Source: Penium margaritaceum (lineage: Eukaryota; Streptophyta; Zygnematophyceae; Desmidiales; Peniaceae). Taken from it: DNA of 64,000 bases. The stretch covers positions 96,072-160,071 of the forward strand of contig SZWC01000570.1 of assembly GCA_023375785.1 (NCBI GenBank), in the 5' to 3' direction. This document shows, in pieces, positions 12,040-24,006 of the stretch; within the stretch, counting starts at the first letter, position 1; the number at the start of each line of letters is the position of its first letter. The translations under genes were made by a program, and so were the position numbers. The notes below the pieces were generated by a model. The model saw nothing but the letters and a program-made list of their open reading frames with translations, ran no database searches and was not told where the DNA came from.

Positions 12040-12728
12040 TGTCAACCGGCATGAGGCAAACGGACTAGAAAACAGGGCCAACACAATAGCACCTGCCGTC
12101 CGCTCCTAGCATTCAGCTAGGAGAAGATATCACCCTCAGGATCACGGTTCCACACTGAGCAGTTCCTAGGCAATCACTTGCTAGAAACTGTGTCCACTTA
12201 ACACTTGGTCACTTTCGCGCGAGGTGCTAGTCAAAGACAAACTCCTGGGGTTTAGACCAACCAGTGTCTTCTTTATACTGCTCCTTAGTTGGACAACTCT
12301 GTGAGGAGCATCTAAGGCCAGATTGTGTACTTAGAATGAGGAATGAGCCTAGTACATATAGTCCTAGGTGTGGCTTCTAAGGTGTGTGGGTAGTGGCCCT
12401 TTTTGGGTGGTCACTACACACCACCTCACCAGTCCGCCAAATGGCACATCCACTGACCGCCAAGTGGCGCACTCTCCTCATGCATGGAGAAATGTCTAAG
12501 AAACTTCCCCTGTGCTAGAAAGGTAAAAAAACCTTCTGCACACATCAAGATTTGATCGTAGGACCTGTTGTTCCTAAGTCCAAGATGCTATCCGTTGCGC
12601 TACACTTCTGGTGTTTTGCTTGGACTTGCACCACAAACAAGGTTTGGGCGACTTACTCCAAGGGAGCAGTGCATGCCCAACCTGTCCGTCAAGCCATAGC
12701 AGTGGCCATGGGGCATAGAAGAACAATA
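12040..12728 (-). repeat. 5' LTR of copia element 1
   Basis: 689 bp, the same length as the 3' LTR. The TATA-box candidate lies at 12271-12277 and the tRNA-like segment near 12549-12615. The outer end reads TA rather than CA, and is followed by the target duplication TCACT at 12729-12733. Confidence 0.93.
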
Positions 12729-14319
12729 TCACTGACCATGGCCAAAGAATGTCACTATGTGTGGTCAACGTTGACAACTCATAACACGAGTCACAAATGG
12801 TAAGAGGGGGGAACAATGGTTTTTGAATACAAGTTAGCGATTAGCACGTACAAAGACCTTCAATAGGTAGTGGCACAGTGTGGCTACCACGCACAGCGAC
12901 CAACCAAAGTATGCATTTTTCACTGACCATGACCGAAGAATTTCACTTCATGTGGTCAACACTGGCAGCTCAAAACAAGAGTCACAAATAGTCAGAGGGA
13001 GTAACAATGGTTTGGGCACACTGGCTATCAACTAGAAAGCACAACGACATTCAGTACGTAGTGACAAGGCGTGGCAACCATGTATAGTGACAAACCAAAG
13101 TAGGCATATGCCACTAACCATGACCAAAACAATTTCACAGTGAGTGGTCAACGTTGAAAACTCATAACGCGAGTCACAAATGGTCAGATGGGAAAACAAT
13201 GGGTTGGGAACACTATTTATCAACTAGCAAGTAGAAAGACCTTCAACAAGTAGTGGCACGGTGTGGCTAGCGTGCACAGTGACCAACCAAAGTATGCATA
13301 CGTCACTGACTATGACCAAAGAAGTCCACTATGTGTGGTCAACATTGACAACTCATAACACGAGTCACAAATGGTCAGAGGGAGAGACAATGGTTTGGGA
13401 ACCCTACGTATCGACTAGAAAGGACAAAGAACTTCAATATGTTGTGGCACGGTTTGGCTACTATGTGCACCGAACACCCACACCAGGCATATGTCACTGA
13501 CCATGACCAAAGAATTTCATTATGGGTGGTCAACGTTCACAACCCATAACACGAGTCACAAATGGTTAGAGGGGCAAACAATGGTTTCGGAGTATTAGTT
13601 TTTAACTACCAAGTACAATGACCTTGAATAGGTAGTAGCATGGTGTGGCTACCATGCAGAATGACCGACCAAAGTGGGCATATGTACTGCCTTTGACCAA
13701 AGAAATCTGATGTGTGTGGTCAACGTTGACAACTCATAATATGAGTCACAAATGGTCAGAGTGGGAAGCAATGGATTGGGAACACCAGGTATCAACTAGC
13801 AAGCACAGAGACCTTCACTAAGTAGTGGCAGGGTGTGGCTACCATGTACAATGACCAACCAAAGTAGGCATGTGTCACTACCCATGACCAAAGAATGTCA
13901 CTATGTGTGGTCAGCTTTGACAACTCATAACACGAGTCACAAATGGTAAGAGGGGGAAACAATGTTTTGTGAATACAAGTTATCAATTAGCAAGTACAAA
14001 GACCCACAATATGTAGTGGCACAGTGTGGCTACCAGGCACAACGACCAACCAAAGTATGCATATGTCACTGACCATGACCAAAGTATTTCACTTCATGTG
14101 GTCAACACTGTAAACTCACAATAAAAGTCACAAATAGTCAGAGGGGGCAACAATGGTTTGGGAACACTGGCTATCAACTGGAAAGCACAAAAACCTTCAG
14201 TATGTAGTGACTCGGCGTGGCAACCATGTACAATGACATCCCAAAGTAGGCATATGCCACTAACCATGACCAAAACGAATTTCACAATGTGTGGTCAACG
14301 TTGAAAACTCATAACGCGA
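12729..14319. repeat. ~190-bp satellite, block 2
   Basis: The array resumes inside the same D monomer and continues E, F, A (from ~13253), B, C, D, E and into F, where the next LTR element inserts. Monomer order and phase match block 1, so the two blocks were one array before the insertion. No gene seen. Confidence 0.93.
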
Positions 14320-14938
14320 TGTTGGAAATCAGAATCTGACAAATCAAATCCCTCGGAAGAATATCCGAGCCCTCAATAATGGTTCAGGTCCGAGACCAAG
14401 CCACCTTGACCTAATGCTCTCGGTCAGACAGACCGTTGAGTTCGATGCATCAAGTCATCCCCTAATAACGTGATATCTGTCACCCACGTCCGGCTAGCGG
14501 AAAGAAGCCGTTGCTCTGATCATTTGTCCTGTTCTGTCCTTTTTATGCCAAGGATGTTCATTCCCTTGAGTTAACCAGAACAGTTCTTCCCATCCTGTTC
14601 CCCTTTGGTTCCGCGGCCTCGCCGCCGTGTCTTCGCTCTGCTCGCACCTCACATTCCTTGCCTTTGCCAGCCTCTCTTAGGTCTTTGCTCAGCCGCTCAT
14701 GCTCCTTCGCTCAGCTCCCTCACTCAGCCAACCATCACTCATCTCGCTAGCACTCTCTCACATCAACGTATCTACCTCGACTACCTCATGTCTCGGCCTC
14801 TGTCAACCTCTGCGACTAACGCCTCGGGACCGCTCTCGCTTACATCACTCTGCTGACGTACACTTGCATGTTTTGACGCTTTTGCTTGCTTCTGCTCCTG
14901 CTATCCTTGTACCTGCATTCTTCAGACATGGTATCAGA
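14320..14938 (+). repeat. 5' LTR of element 3
   Basis: 619 bp from TGTTGGAAATC to TTCAGACA. A TTTTTATGCC stretch near 14540 is a weak TATA candidate. The 3' half is unusually C/T-rich on the plus strand. Confidence 0.9.
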
Positions 14939-14950
14939 GCGTCAGACAAT
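14939..14950 (+). other. Primer-binding site of element 3, initiator tRNA-Met 3' end
   Basis: TGGTATCAGAGC directly follows the LTR. This is the canonical plant LTR-element primer site complementary to the 3' end of initiator tRNA-Met. It differs from the half-tRNA sites of the two copia elements in this window. Confidence 0.9.
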
Positions 14951-16540
14951 ATCACCTGGTGCCTCGTAATCGCGTCATCGCTCTGCCGCCATCCTTCCTC
15001 CATCGCTTCTATTCGCGTTCTTTTGCCACCGCTACCGTCGCCCCGCGCCTCTCCGCCTCGCCAGCAGCTGACATCAGCAACAGTGCCCGACGAGTTCCCC
15101 ACGCTGAAGAAACATCTCGTCATCCTGAGGAAGTCCTGCGCCCATTTCTGCGTCCGTGGCCAACAATCGGTGACTCCTCGTCCACATCAGCCGCAAGCAA
15201 CTCCCAAGTCGCCGCCTGCCATCATCTTCCTGGAAGCTTCCTGTCGCCAACCCTCTGCTGCTCCTCATCTCCTCGGTCTCCTCCAGCACCTTCGCCCTCA
15301 TCCTCTTCCTTCATCTACCGCATCTGCTTCCACTGCTCTACCATTCTCAGTCCATTATCTTGAGCCGCCCTCTTGCATCGCCTTCTCGCTTTGTCAGTAG
15401 CTGCAGCCCAAACTGCCGTCGTCAGGATATCGGACACCACCAGTCTTCCTGCTCCCATTTCCGAGCCAACTGGGGAACAAGCCGTCACTCTCCTGACATC
15501 AGCGGACCAGTGCCATTGCCCGCTGCTTGACTCCCTCTAACAAAACCAACTTTCTCTATCTGCCAGGATATCGGACACCACCAGGCTTCCTGCCCGCCGA
15601 GGGCCAATTGGGGAACAAGCCGTCACTCTCCTGGAAGCGGAGGCAGTGGTCGTCTCGCTCTACCTCTCTGCTGCATCGCCTCTGTTGCCTCACTCTCTGC
15701 CTTCCTCCGTCTGCATCGTCATCCATCCTCATTCTTTGCGTCATTCTCATCTGTTGCCTTCGGTTCTCCTTATCATCCTCGCTCCAGCCTCCTCCGTTTC
15801 ATCAGCCCGCCTCAGCTATCCTACTATCCTCTTGCCTTTTCATCATCCGCATCATCCGCATCGCCTCCGCATCACTCCTCCTCATCAGCATCGCTTCGCA
15901 GCGCACGTGGTTCCGCCCCTACGTCCACTCATTCATCAATTGCCTCCTCTATTTCCGTATCGCTTTCCGCTCGGCACAAGGATCCGCCCGGTCGCATCGC
16001 CCATTCCGCGACGACCTGTGCCCACGCCGAAACTTCCTTCAGCGCACGCGGCTCGCCCCTGCGCCCACTCTGCCATCATCATCAGCCTCCGTTTCCTCAT
16101 CAACAATCATCAGCATCTGTGACCAGCACAAGGATTTGCACGAGCTAGCTGCCCGCTTCGCAGCAGCCTGCACCCATGCCGGTAGCAGATTTCTCGCGGC
16201 GCGTTGGCCTCTACCTTCCCCTTGCCGCATCCTATTCCCCTATTTCAGCAGCCCACGTGGTTTTGCCCCTGCGCCCACTCCATCATCAATCGCTCCTCCA
16301 CCGTCTGCATCATCCTCTGCCCGGCACAAGGATCCGCCCGGTTGCATCGCTCGAGTCGCGACAACCTGCGCCGGCATCGAAACCTTTGCAAACGCATGAG
16401 GTTCTACCCCTACGCCCTCTCAATCATCAATCATTCCTCCGCTCGTTCCTCCAGCTTCCTCATCATCTCCTGATCAGCACAAGGTTCTGCCCGGTCATAT
16501 CGCCCACTGCTCGACGATCTGCACTCACACCAAAACCTCC
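14951..16540 (+). other. Interior 5' region of element 3: C/T-rich tract with internal repeats
   Basis: About 1.6 kb of C/T-rich plus-strand sequence whose open frames are all Pro, Ser, His and Arg-rich and look non-coding or low-complexity. Two internal repeat families are visible. A ~75-bp segment holding GGATATCGGACACCACCAG occurs at ~15425-15500 and ~15566-15640. A degenerate unit opening with GCACAAGG and a CCGCCCGG-like motif recurs near 15975, 16130, 16323 and 16479, about 155-190 bp apart. Confidence 0.7.
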
Positions 16541-17455
16541 TTGCAGCACTCGGGGTTCCGCCCCTGTACCCTCTCAGCCAATAGCCTACCTTCGCCTCCA
16601 CCACCGTCCAAGTATCTTCTCTCCTACAGCAACTTGATCACCCTTCTCAATCCAGGGACACAGAAGACCAGCTGTGGCAGAGCCTCTCCTGTGACTGACA
16701 GTGGCGGTGTCATCCCTTTCCTCTCATTCCCTCTCACACCTCTCCACATGACTCTCTCCTGGGAGACATGTGCCGTGCTTGAAGAAGATGGAAGCAATGT
16801 CATTGATTGGGAAGACCAAGTGCTCACTCTGGCACAAAGAACACCCATCAATCAATATAATATGGCACAGCTTCTCAGTGGACAATATGAACACCTTCGC
16901 TCGCCATATCGCCCCATTCCAGACTACGACGACGTCTTCTTCAATGTCTACCGTCTGCTACGGGAGCAGTGCCATCCTTCTTACCGTCATCACCAACTGA
17001 AGGCCAATTCTATCCCTGAACTGTGGCATCGTATCCTGCAACAAGCCTGGAGGAAACAGTGGGTTGCAACCACATGTCACAACAATAACAGTTTTCCAGA
17101 CATCACTGACAGAGTGCGGGTTCTTCACCACACCTCGCATCCCTCTACAGCACAAGCGTGGGCAAGTCAGGTGTACAAGGCCCTGTACCCCGAACTCCTA
17201 CATGGCTACGGAATCACTGATGCCCTAGTTGGAAATCTGACCTATCTGGGACCAATGGTCCCCGATGAAACCCTTCGTCTCTATCAGGAGCAGATTAACC
17301 AGGAAATCAGGGAAGGACTTAAACGCGTCCTTGGACGAAGACTTCATCAGCTGGTGGATGAATTCCCTTCTGACCTGGGGGAAATGTGGACCAATCTTCT
17401 ACTGCATTGTGGGGTAGAACGTTTACCCATGTGGGAGGATGTGTACTACCACTAA
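16541..17455 (+). CDS. Gag-like open frame of element 3, family not recognised
   Basis: An uninterrupted frame of 304 codons. A likelier start is the inner Met at 16748, after the low-complexity tract, giving ~235 residues. The product from there is ordinary globular-looking sequence, rich in Trp, Leu and His (VIDWEDQVLTLAQRT, ELWHRILQQAWRKQWV, WASQVYKALYPELL). It has spaced amphipathic helices and no zinc knuckle or enzymatic motif. Position between the primer site and the 3' LTR, size, and helical character suggest a capsid-type Gag, but I do not recognise the family. A captured host gene is the alternative. It is part of a fossil element and should not be counted as a host gene. Confidence 0.55.
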   Translation: MQHSGFRPCTLSANSLPSPPPPSKYLLSYSNLITLLNPGTQKTSCGRASPVTDSGGVIPFLSFPLTPLHMTLSWETCAVLEEDGSNVIDWEDQVLTLAQRTPINQYNMAQLLSGQYEHLRSPYRPIPDYDDVFFNVYRLLREQCHPSYRHHQLKANSIPELWHRILQQAWRKQWVATTCHNNNSFPDITDRVRVLHHTSHPSTAQAWASQVYKALYPELLHGYGITDALVGNLTYLGPMVPDETLRLYQEQINQEIREGLKRVLGRRLHQLVDEFPSDLGEMWTNLLLHCGVERLPMWEDVYYH

Positions 17456-17498
17456 CATCAGAGTCACTCTTCTCTAACCTTGTCAGATTCACGAGGGG

Positions 17499-18118
17499 TG
17501 ATGGAAATCAGAATCTGACAAGTCAAATCCCTTGGAAGAATATCCGAGCCCTCGATAATGGTTCAGGTCCGAGACCGAGCCACCTTGACCTAACGGCCCT
17601 CGGTCAAACTGACCGTTGAGTTCGATGCGTCAAGCCATCCCCTAATAACGTGACATCTGTCACCCGCGTCTGGCTAGCGGAAAGAAGTCGTTGCTCTGCT
17701 CATTTGTCCTGTTCTGTCCTTTTTATGCCGAGGATATTCATTCCCTCGAGTTAACCAGAACAGTTCTTCCCATCCTGTTCCCCTTTGGTTCCGCGGCCTC
17801 GCTGCCGTGTCCTTGCTCTGCTCGCACCTCACATTCCTTGCCTTCGCCAGCCTCTCTTAGCTCTTCGCTCAGCCGCTCCCGCTTCTTTGCTCAGCTCCCT
17901 CACTCAGCCAACCATCACTCATCTCGCTAGCACTCTCTCACATCAACTTGTCTACCTCGACTACCTCATGTCTCGGCATCTATCAACCTCTGGGACTAGC
18001 TCCTCGGGGCCGCTCTTGCTTACATCACTCTGCTCACGTACACTTGCATGTTCCAACGCTTCTGCTTGCTTCTGCTACTGCTATCCTCGTACCTACATTC
18101 TTGTGACACGCAAGTCTC
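17499..18118 (+). repeat. 3' LTR of element 3
   Basis: 620 bp beginning TGATGGAAATC after a short purine run (GAGGGG, 17493-17498) and ending GTGACA. The satellite resumes at 18119 in the same F monomer that was interrupted at 14319. Confidence 0.9.
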
Positions 18119-21100
18119 AAATGGTCAGATGGGAAAACAATGGGTTGGCAACTTTAGTTATCAACTAGCAAGTAGAAAGACCTTCAACAAGTAGTGGCAC
18201 AGTGTGGCTAACGTGCACAATGACCAACCAAAGGATGCATACGTCACTGACTATGACCAAAGGAGTCCACTATGTGTGGTCAACATTGACAACTCATAAC
18301 ACGAGTCACAAATGGTCACAGGGAGAGACAATGGTTTGGGAACCCTATGTATCGACCAGAAAGTACAAAGAAATTCAATACGGAGTGGCACGGTGTGGCT
18401 ACTATGCACACCGAACAACCAAACTAGGCATATGTCACTGACCATGACCAAAGAATCTCAGTATGGGTGGTCAACGTTCACAGCCCATAACACAAGTCAC
18501 AAATGGTCAGAGGGGGAAACAATGGTTTCAGAATATTTGTTTTCAACTAGAAAGTACAACGACCTTCAATACGTAGTATCACGGTGTGGCGACCATGCAC
18601 AATGGCCGACCAAAGTACGCATATGTACTGCCTTTGACCAAAGATATCCGCTCTGTGTGGTCAACATTGACAGCTCATAATAGGAGTCACAAATTTTCAG
18701 AAGGAGAAACAATGGTTTGGGAACACCAGGTATCAACTAGCAAGCACAAGGACCTTCAATAAGTAATGGCACGGTATGACTACCATGTACAATGACCAAC
18801 TAAAGTAAGCATGTGTCACTGACCATGACCAGAGAATGTCACTATGTGTGGTCAACTTTGACAACTCATAACACGAGTCACAAATGGTCAGAGGGAAAAA
18901 CAATGGTTTGTGAATACAAGTTATCGATTAGCAAGTACAAAAGACCTTCAATATATAGTGGCACAGTGTGGCTACCATGCAGAGAGACCAACCAAAGTAT
19001 GCATATGTCACTGACCATGACCAAAGAATTTCACTTCATGTGGTCAACGCTGTTAACTCACAACAAGAGTCACAGATAGGTAGAGGGGGTAACAATGGTT
19101 TGGAAACACTGGCTTACAAGTAGAAAGCACAAAGACCTTCAATACGTAGTGACTCGGCGTGGAAACCATGTACAGTGACAAACCAAAGTATGCATATGCC
19201 ACTAACCATGACCAAAAAAAATTCACAGTGTGTGGTCAACGTTGAAAACTCATAACACGAGTCACAAATGGTCAGAGGGGGAAACAATGGGTTGGGAACA
19301 CTAGTTAAGAGCTAGAAAGTACAAAGACCTTCAACAAGTAGTGGCACGGTGTGGCTAACGTGCACAGTGACCAAGCAAAGGACGCATACGTCACTGACTA
19401 TGACCAAAAATGTCCACTATGTGTGGTCAACGTTGACATCTCGCAACACGAGTTACAAATGGTCAGAGGGAAAGACAATGGTTTGGGAACCCAATGAATT
19501 GCCTAGAAAGGACAAAGAACTTCAGTACATAGTGGTACGGTGTGGCTACTATGCACACCGAACAACCAAACTAGGCATATGTCACTGACCATGACCAAAG
19601 AATTTCAGTATGGGTGGTCAATGTTCACAACCCATAACACGAGTCACAAATTGTCACAGGGGGAAACAATGGTTTTGGAGTATTACTTTTCAACTATCAA
19701 GTACAACGACCTTCAATAAGTAGTAGCACGGTGTGGCTACCATGCACAATGACCGACCAAAGTAGGCATATGTACTGCCTTTGACCAAAGAAATCCTCTG
19801 TGTGTGGTCAACGTTGACAACTCATATTACGAGTCACAAATGGTCAGAGGGAGAAACAATGGTTTGGGAACACCAGGTATCAACCAGCAAGCACAGGGAC
19901 CTTCAATAAGAATTGGCACGTTGTGGCTACCATGTGCAATGACCAGCCAAAGCAGGCATGTGTCACTGATCATGACCAAAGAATGTCACCATGTGTGGTC
20001 AACTTTGACAACTCACAACACGAGTCACAAATGGTCAGAGGGGGAAACAATGGTCTGTGAATACTAGTTATCAATTAGCAAGTACAAAGACCTTCAACAT
20101 GTAGTGGCACAGTGTGGCCACCTTGCACAGTGACCAACCAAAGTATGCATATGTCACTGACCATGACCAAAGAATTTCACTTCATGTGGTCAACGTTGAC
20201 AACTCACAACAAGAGTCACAAATAGTCAGAGCGGGTAACAATGGTTTGGAAAACACTGGCTATCAACTTTAAAGCACAAATACATTCAGTACATAGTGAC
20301 ACGGCGTGGCAACCATGTACAGTGACAAACCAAAGCAGGCATATGCCACTAACCATGACCAAAAGAATTTCACAGTGTGTGGTCAACATTGAAAACTAAT
20401 AACACGAGTCACAGATGGTCAGAGGGGAAACAATGGGTTGGGAACACTAGTTATCAACTAGCAAGTACGAAGACCTTCAACAAGTAGAGGCACGGTGTGG
20501 CTAGCATGTACAGTGACGAACCAAAGGATGCATACGTCACTGACTATGACCAAATGTGTGGTCAATGTGTGGTCAACATTGACAACTCATAACACAAGTC
20601 ACAATTGGTCAGAGGGAGAGACAGTAGTTTGGGAACCCTATGTATCGACTAGAAAGGACAAAGAACTTCAATACGTAGTGGCACGGTGTGGCTACTATGC
20701 ACACCAAACAACCACACCAGGCATATGTCACTGACCATAACCACAGAATTTCAGTATGGGTGGTCAATGTTCACAACCCATAGCACGATTCACACATGGT
20801 CAGAGGGGAAAACAATGGTTTCGGAATATTGGTTTTCAACTAGCAAGTACAATGACCTTCACGGTGTGGCTACCATGCAGAATGACCGACCAAAGCGGGC
20901 ATATGTACTGCCTTTGACCAAAGAAATCTGCTGTGTGTGGTCAACGTTGACAACTCATTATATGAGTCACAAATGGTCACAGTGGGAAACAATGGATTGG
21001 GAACACCAGGTATCAACTAGCAAGCACAGAGACCTTCACTAAGTAGTGGCACGTTTTGGCTACCATGGACAATGACCAACCAAAGTAGGCATGTGTCTCT

Positions 21101-22482
21101 GACCATGACCAAAGAATGTCACTATGTGTTGTCAACGTTGACAACTCATAACACAAGTCACAAATGGTAAGAGGGGGAAACAATGGTTTTTGAATACAAG
21201 TTATCGATTAGCACGTACAAAGACCTTCAATATGTAGTGGCACAGTGTGGCTACCACGCACAGCGATCAACCAAAGTATGCATATGTCACTGACCATGAC
21301 CAAAGAATTTCACTTCATGTGGTCAACACTGTCAACTCAGAACAAGAGTCACAGATAGTCAGAGGGGGTAACAATGGTTTTGGAACACTGGCTATCAACT
21401 AGAAAGCACAAGGACCTTCAGTAGGTAGTGACTCGGCGTGGCAACCATGTGCAATGACAAACCAAAGTAGGCATATGCCACTAACCATGACCTAAATAAT
21501 TTCACAGTGTGTGGTCAACGTTGAAAACTCATAACGCGAGTCACAAATGGTCAGATGTGAAAACAATAGGTTGGGAACACTGTTTATCAACTAGCAAGTA
21601 GAAAGACCTTCAACAAGTAGTGGCACGGTGTGGCTAGCGTGCACAGTGACCAACCAAAGGAAGCATACGTCACTGACTATGACCAAAGAAGTTCACTATG
21701 GGTGGTCAACATTGACAACTCATAACACGAGTCACAAATGGTCAGAGGGAGAGACAATGGTTTGGGAACCCTATGTATTGACTAGAATGGACAAAGAACT
21801 TCAATATGTAATGGCACGGTTTGGCTACTATGCACACCGAACAACCAAACTAGGCATATGTCACTGACCATGACCAAAGAATTTCAGTATGGGTGGTCAA
21901 CGTTCACAATCCATAACACGAGTCACAAATAATCAGAGGGGGAAACAATGGTTTTGGAATATTAGTTTTCAACTACGAAGTACAATGACCTTAAATAAGT
22001 AGTAGCACGGTGTGGCTAATATGCAGAATGACCGACCAAAGTGGGCATATGTACTGCCTTTGACCAAAGAAATCTGCTATGTGTGGTCAACGTTCACAAC
22101 TCATAATATGAGTCACAAATGGTCAGAGTGGGAAACAATGGATTAGGAACACCAGGTATCATCTAGCAAGCACAGAGACCTTCACTAAGTAGTGGCACGG
22201 TGTGGCTACCATGTACAAGGACCAACCAAAGTAGGCATGTGTCACTGACTATGACCAAAGAACTCCACTATGTGTGGTCAACATTGACAACTCATAACAC
22301 GAGTCACAAATGGTCACAGGGAGAGACAATGGCTTGGGAACCCTATGTATCCACTAGAAAGGACAAAGAAATTCAATACGTAGTGGCACGGTGTGGCTAC
22401 TATGCACATCGAACAACCAAACTAGGCACATGTCACTGACCATGACCAAAGAATTTCAGTATGGGTGGTCAGCGTTCACAAC
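18119..22482. repeat. ~190-bp satellite, block 3a
   Basis: The array resumes in monomer F, with A monomers near 18194, 19341, 20485 and 21620 (intervals 1147, 1144 and 1135 bp). The order A-B-C-D-E-F holds until ~22194. There one monomer starts as D and ends as A, and the next is B, so E, F and the halves of D and A are missing. No gene seen. Confidence 0.93.
22194..22383. repeat. D/A chimeric satellite monomer
   Basis: The 5' part carries the D signature (CCAAAGTAGGCATGTGTCAC). The 3' part carries the A signature (GAGAGACAATGG and GGGAACCCTATGTAT). This is the product expected from out-of-register exchange between D and A monomers, with loss of three monomer lengths. Confidence 0.8.
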
Positions 22483-22904
22483 CAAGGGTGTAACCGAGTC
22501 CAGACTCGCGAGTCTTGTCTCAGACTCGGATTCGCGAGACAAGGCCTCCTCGCAGACTCGGTCTCGCGAGTCTTTTCAAAAGTCTCACGAGTCCAGGACT
22601 CGCGAGACCATAAGACTTGGACTCGTGAGACTTTTCCATATACAATGCAAAAAACAGGTGAAATATTAGGATGTCAAGTAAAAACAAGCAAGTCTTAAGG
22701 CCCTCACCTTATGTACTTCATGATATATTATCCCATCTCTTCAAACGTCTCGTTATGTCATGCTCAAATGCTTGAGATCTCTAAAGCAAAAGGTTCCACG
22801 AGTCCGAGACGAGACTGGGTCCTGGATTCGGTCTCGCGAGTCTTTATAAAGACTCGGTCTCACGAGTCTTTCTCACGAGTCCAAAAAGACTGGTTTCACC
22901 CTTA
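22483..22904. mobile_element. 422-bp hAT-type MITE with CG-rich palindromes
   Basis: The element interrupts a type B monomer and is flanked by an exact 8-bp duplication TTCACAAC (22475-22482 and 22905-22912). Its ends are imperfect inverted repeats: CAAGGGTGTAACC on the left, and TAAGGGTGAAACC on the reverse strand at the right. An 8-bp duplication with C/T-A-G-rich ends fits the hAT superfamily. Both ends are packed with the palindrome core ACTCGCGAGT and variants, for example 22503-22514, ~22590 and ~22835. The middle (~22630-22780) is AT-rich and non-coding. There is no transposase, so it depends on a partner elsewhere. Confidence 0.88.
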
Positions 22905-23322
22905 TTCACAACCCATAACACGAGTCACAAACTGTCAAAAGGGGAAACAATGGCTTCGGAATATTAGTTTTCAACTAGCAAGTACAACAACCTTGAATAA
23001 GTAACAGCATGGTGTGGCTACCATGCACAATGAGCAACCAAAGTAGGCATATGTACTGCCTTTGACCAAAGAAATCCGTTGTGTGTGGTCAACGTTGACA
23101 ACTCATAATACGAGTAACAAATGGTCAGTGGGGGAAACAATGGTTTGGGAACACTAGGTATCAACTAGCAAGCACAGGGACCTTCAATAAGTAGTGGCAC
23201 AGTGTGGCTACCATGTACAATTACCAACCAAAGTAGGCATGTGTCACTGACCATGACCAAAGAATGTCACTATGTGTGGTCAGCTTTGACAACTCCAAAC
23301 ACGAGTCACAAATGGTCAGAGC

Positions 23323-23323
23323 N
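23323..23323. other. Assembly join: single n with duplicated flanks
   Basis: About 220 bp before the n (from ~23103) recurs unchanged by eye immediately after it (to ~23543). Unmerged overlapping contig ends are the simplest explanation. Confidence 0.85.
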
Positions 23324-24006
23324 TCATAATACGAGTAACAAATGGTCAGTGGGGGAAACAATGGTTTGGGAACACTAGGTATCAACTAGCAAGCACAGGG
23401 ACCTTCAATAAGTAGTGGCACAGTGTGGCTACCATGTACAATTACCAACCAAAGTAGGCATGTGTCACTGACCATGACCAAAGAATGTCACTATGTGTGG
23501 TCAGCTTTGACAACTCCAAACACGAGTCACAAATGGTCAGAGCGCAAAACAATGGTTTGTTAATACTAGTTATTGATTAGAAAGTACAAAGACCTTCAAT
23601 ATGTAGTAGCACACTGTGGCTACCATGCACAGTGACCAACCAAAGTATGCATATGTCACTGACCATGACCAAATAATTTCACTTCATGTGGTCAACATTG
23701 ACAACTCACAACAAGAGTCACATATAGTCAGAGGGGGTAACAGTGGTTTGCAAACACTGGCTATCAACTAGAAAGCACACAGACCTTCAGTACGTAATGA
23801 CACGGCATGGCAACCATGTACAGTGACAAGCCAAAGTAGGCATATGTCACTAATCATGACCAAAAGAATTTCACAGTGTGTGGTCAACGTTGAAAACTCA
23901 TAACACGAGTCACAAATGGTCAGAGGGGGAAACAATGGGTTGGGAACACTAGTTATCAACTAGCAAGTACAAAGAAATTCTTGGGCAATCCATGGACAAT
24001 GCTAGG

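Larger units (their letters stand above)
5854..12728 (-). mobile_element. Ty1/copia LTR retrotransposon (element 1), complete ends, decayed coding region
   Basis: The element is a 6,875-bp fossil on the minus strand. Both LTRs are 689 bp, and both lie in the interrupted D monomer of the satellite. The 5-bp target duplication TCACT is exact (5849-5853 and 12729-12733). Order on the minus strand is 5' LTR, primer site, gag with zinc knuckle, protease, integrase, reverse transcriptase, RNase H, polypurine tract, 3' LTR. Integrase before reverse transcriptase is the Ty1/copia order. The LTRs differ at about 35 of 689 sites by eye (~5%), so this is the youngest of the three LTR elements with paired LTRs. 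The coding region is broken, with about six interruptions, two of which coincide with assembly joins. Confidence 0.95.
14320..18118 (+). mobile_element. Non-autonomous LTR retrotransposon with a gag-like open frame (element 3)
   Basis: This is a 3,799-bp plus-strand fossil inserted in an F monomer. The flanking 5-bp duplication is CGCGA / CGCAA (one difference). The LTRs are 619 and 620 bp and begin TGTTGG or TGATGG and end ACA. The initiator-Met primer site TGGTATCAGAGC follows the first LTR immediately. The 2.56-kb interior shows no protease, integrase, reverse transcriptase or RNase H motif. It has a Pro/Ser/His-rich tract and one long open frame near its 3' end. This is the layout of a TR-GAG or LARD-type parasite of an autonomous element. 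The LTRs differ by roughly 50 of 620 sites (~8%). The structure looks whole apart from that divergence. Confidence 0.88.

Noticed and set aside
14699-15400. 233-codon Ser/Leu/Pro-rich frame
   Set aside because: It begins inside the 5' LTR of element 3 and follows C/T-rich low-complexity sequence; no domain is visible.
16541-17455. Host gene at this position
   Set aside because: The frame is enclosed by matching LTRs, a primer site and a target duplication, so it belongs to the retrotransposon.
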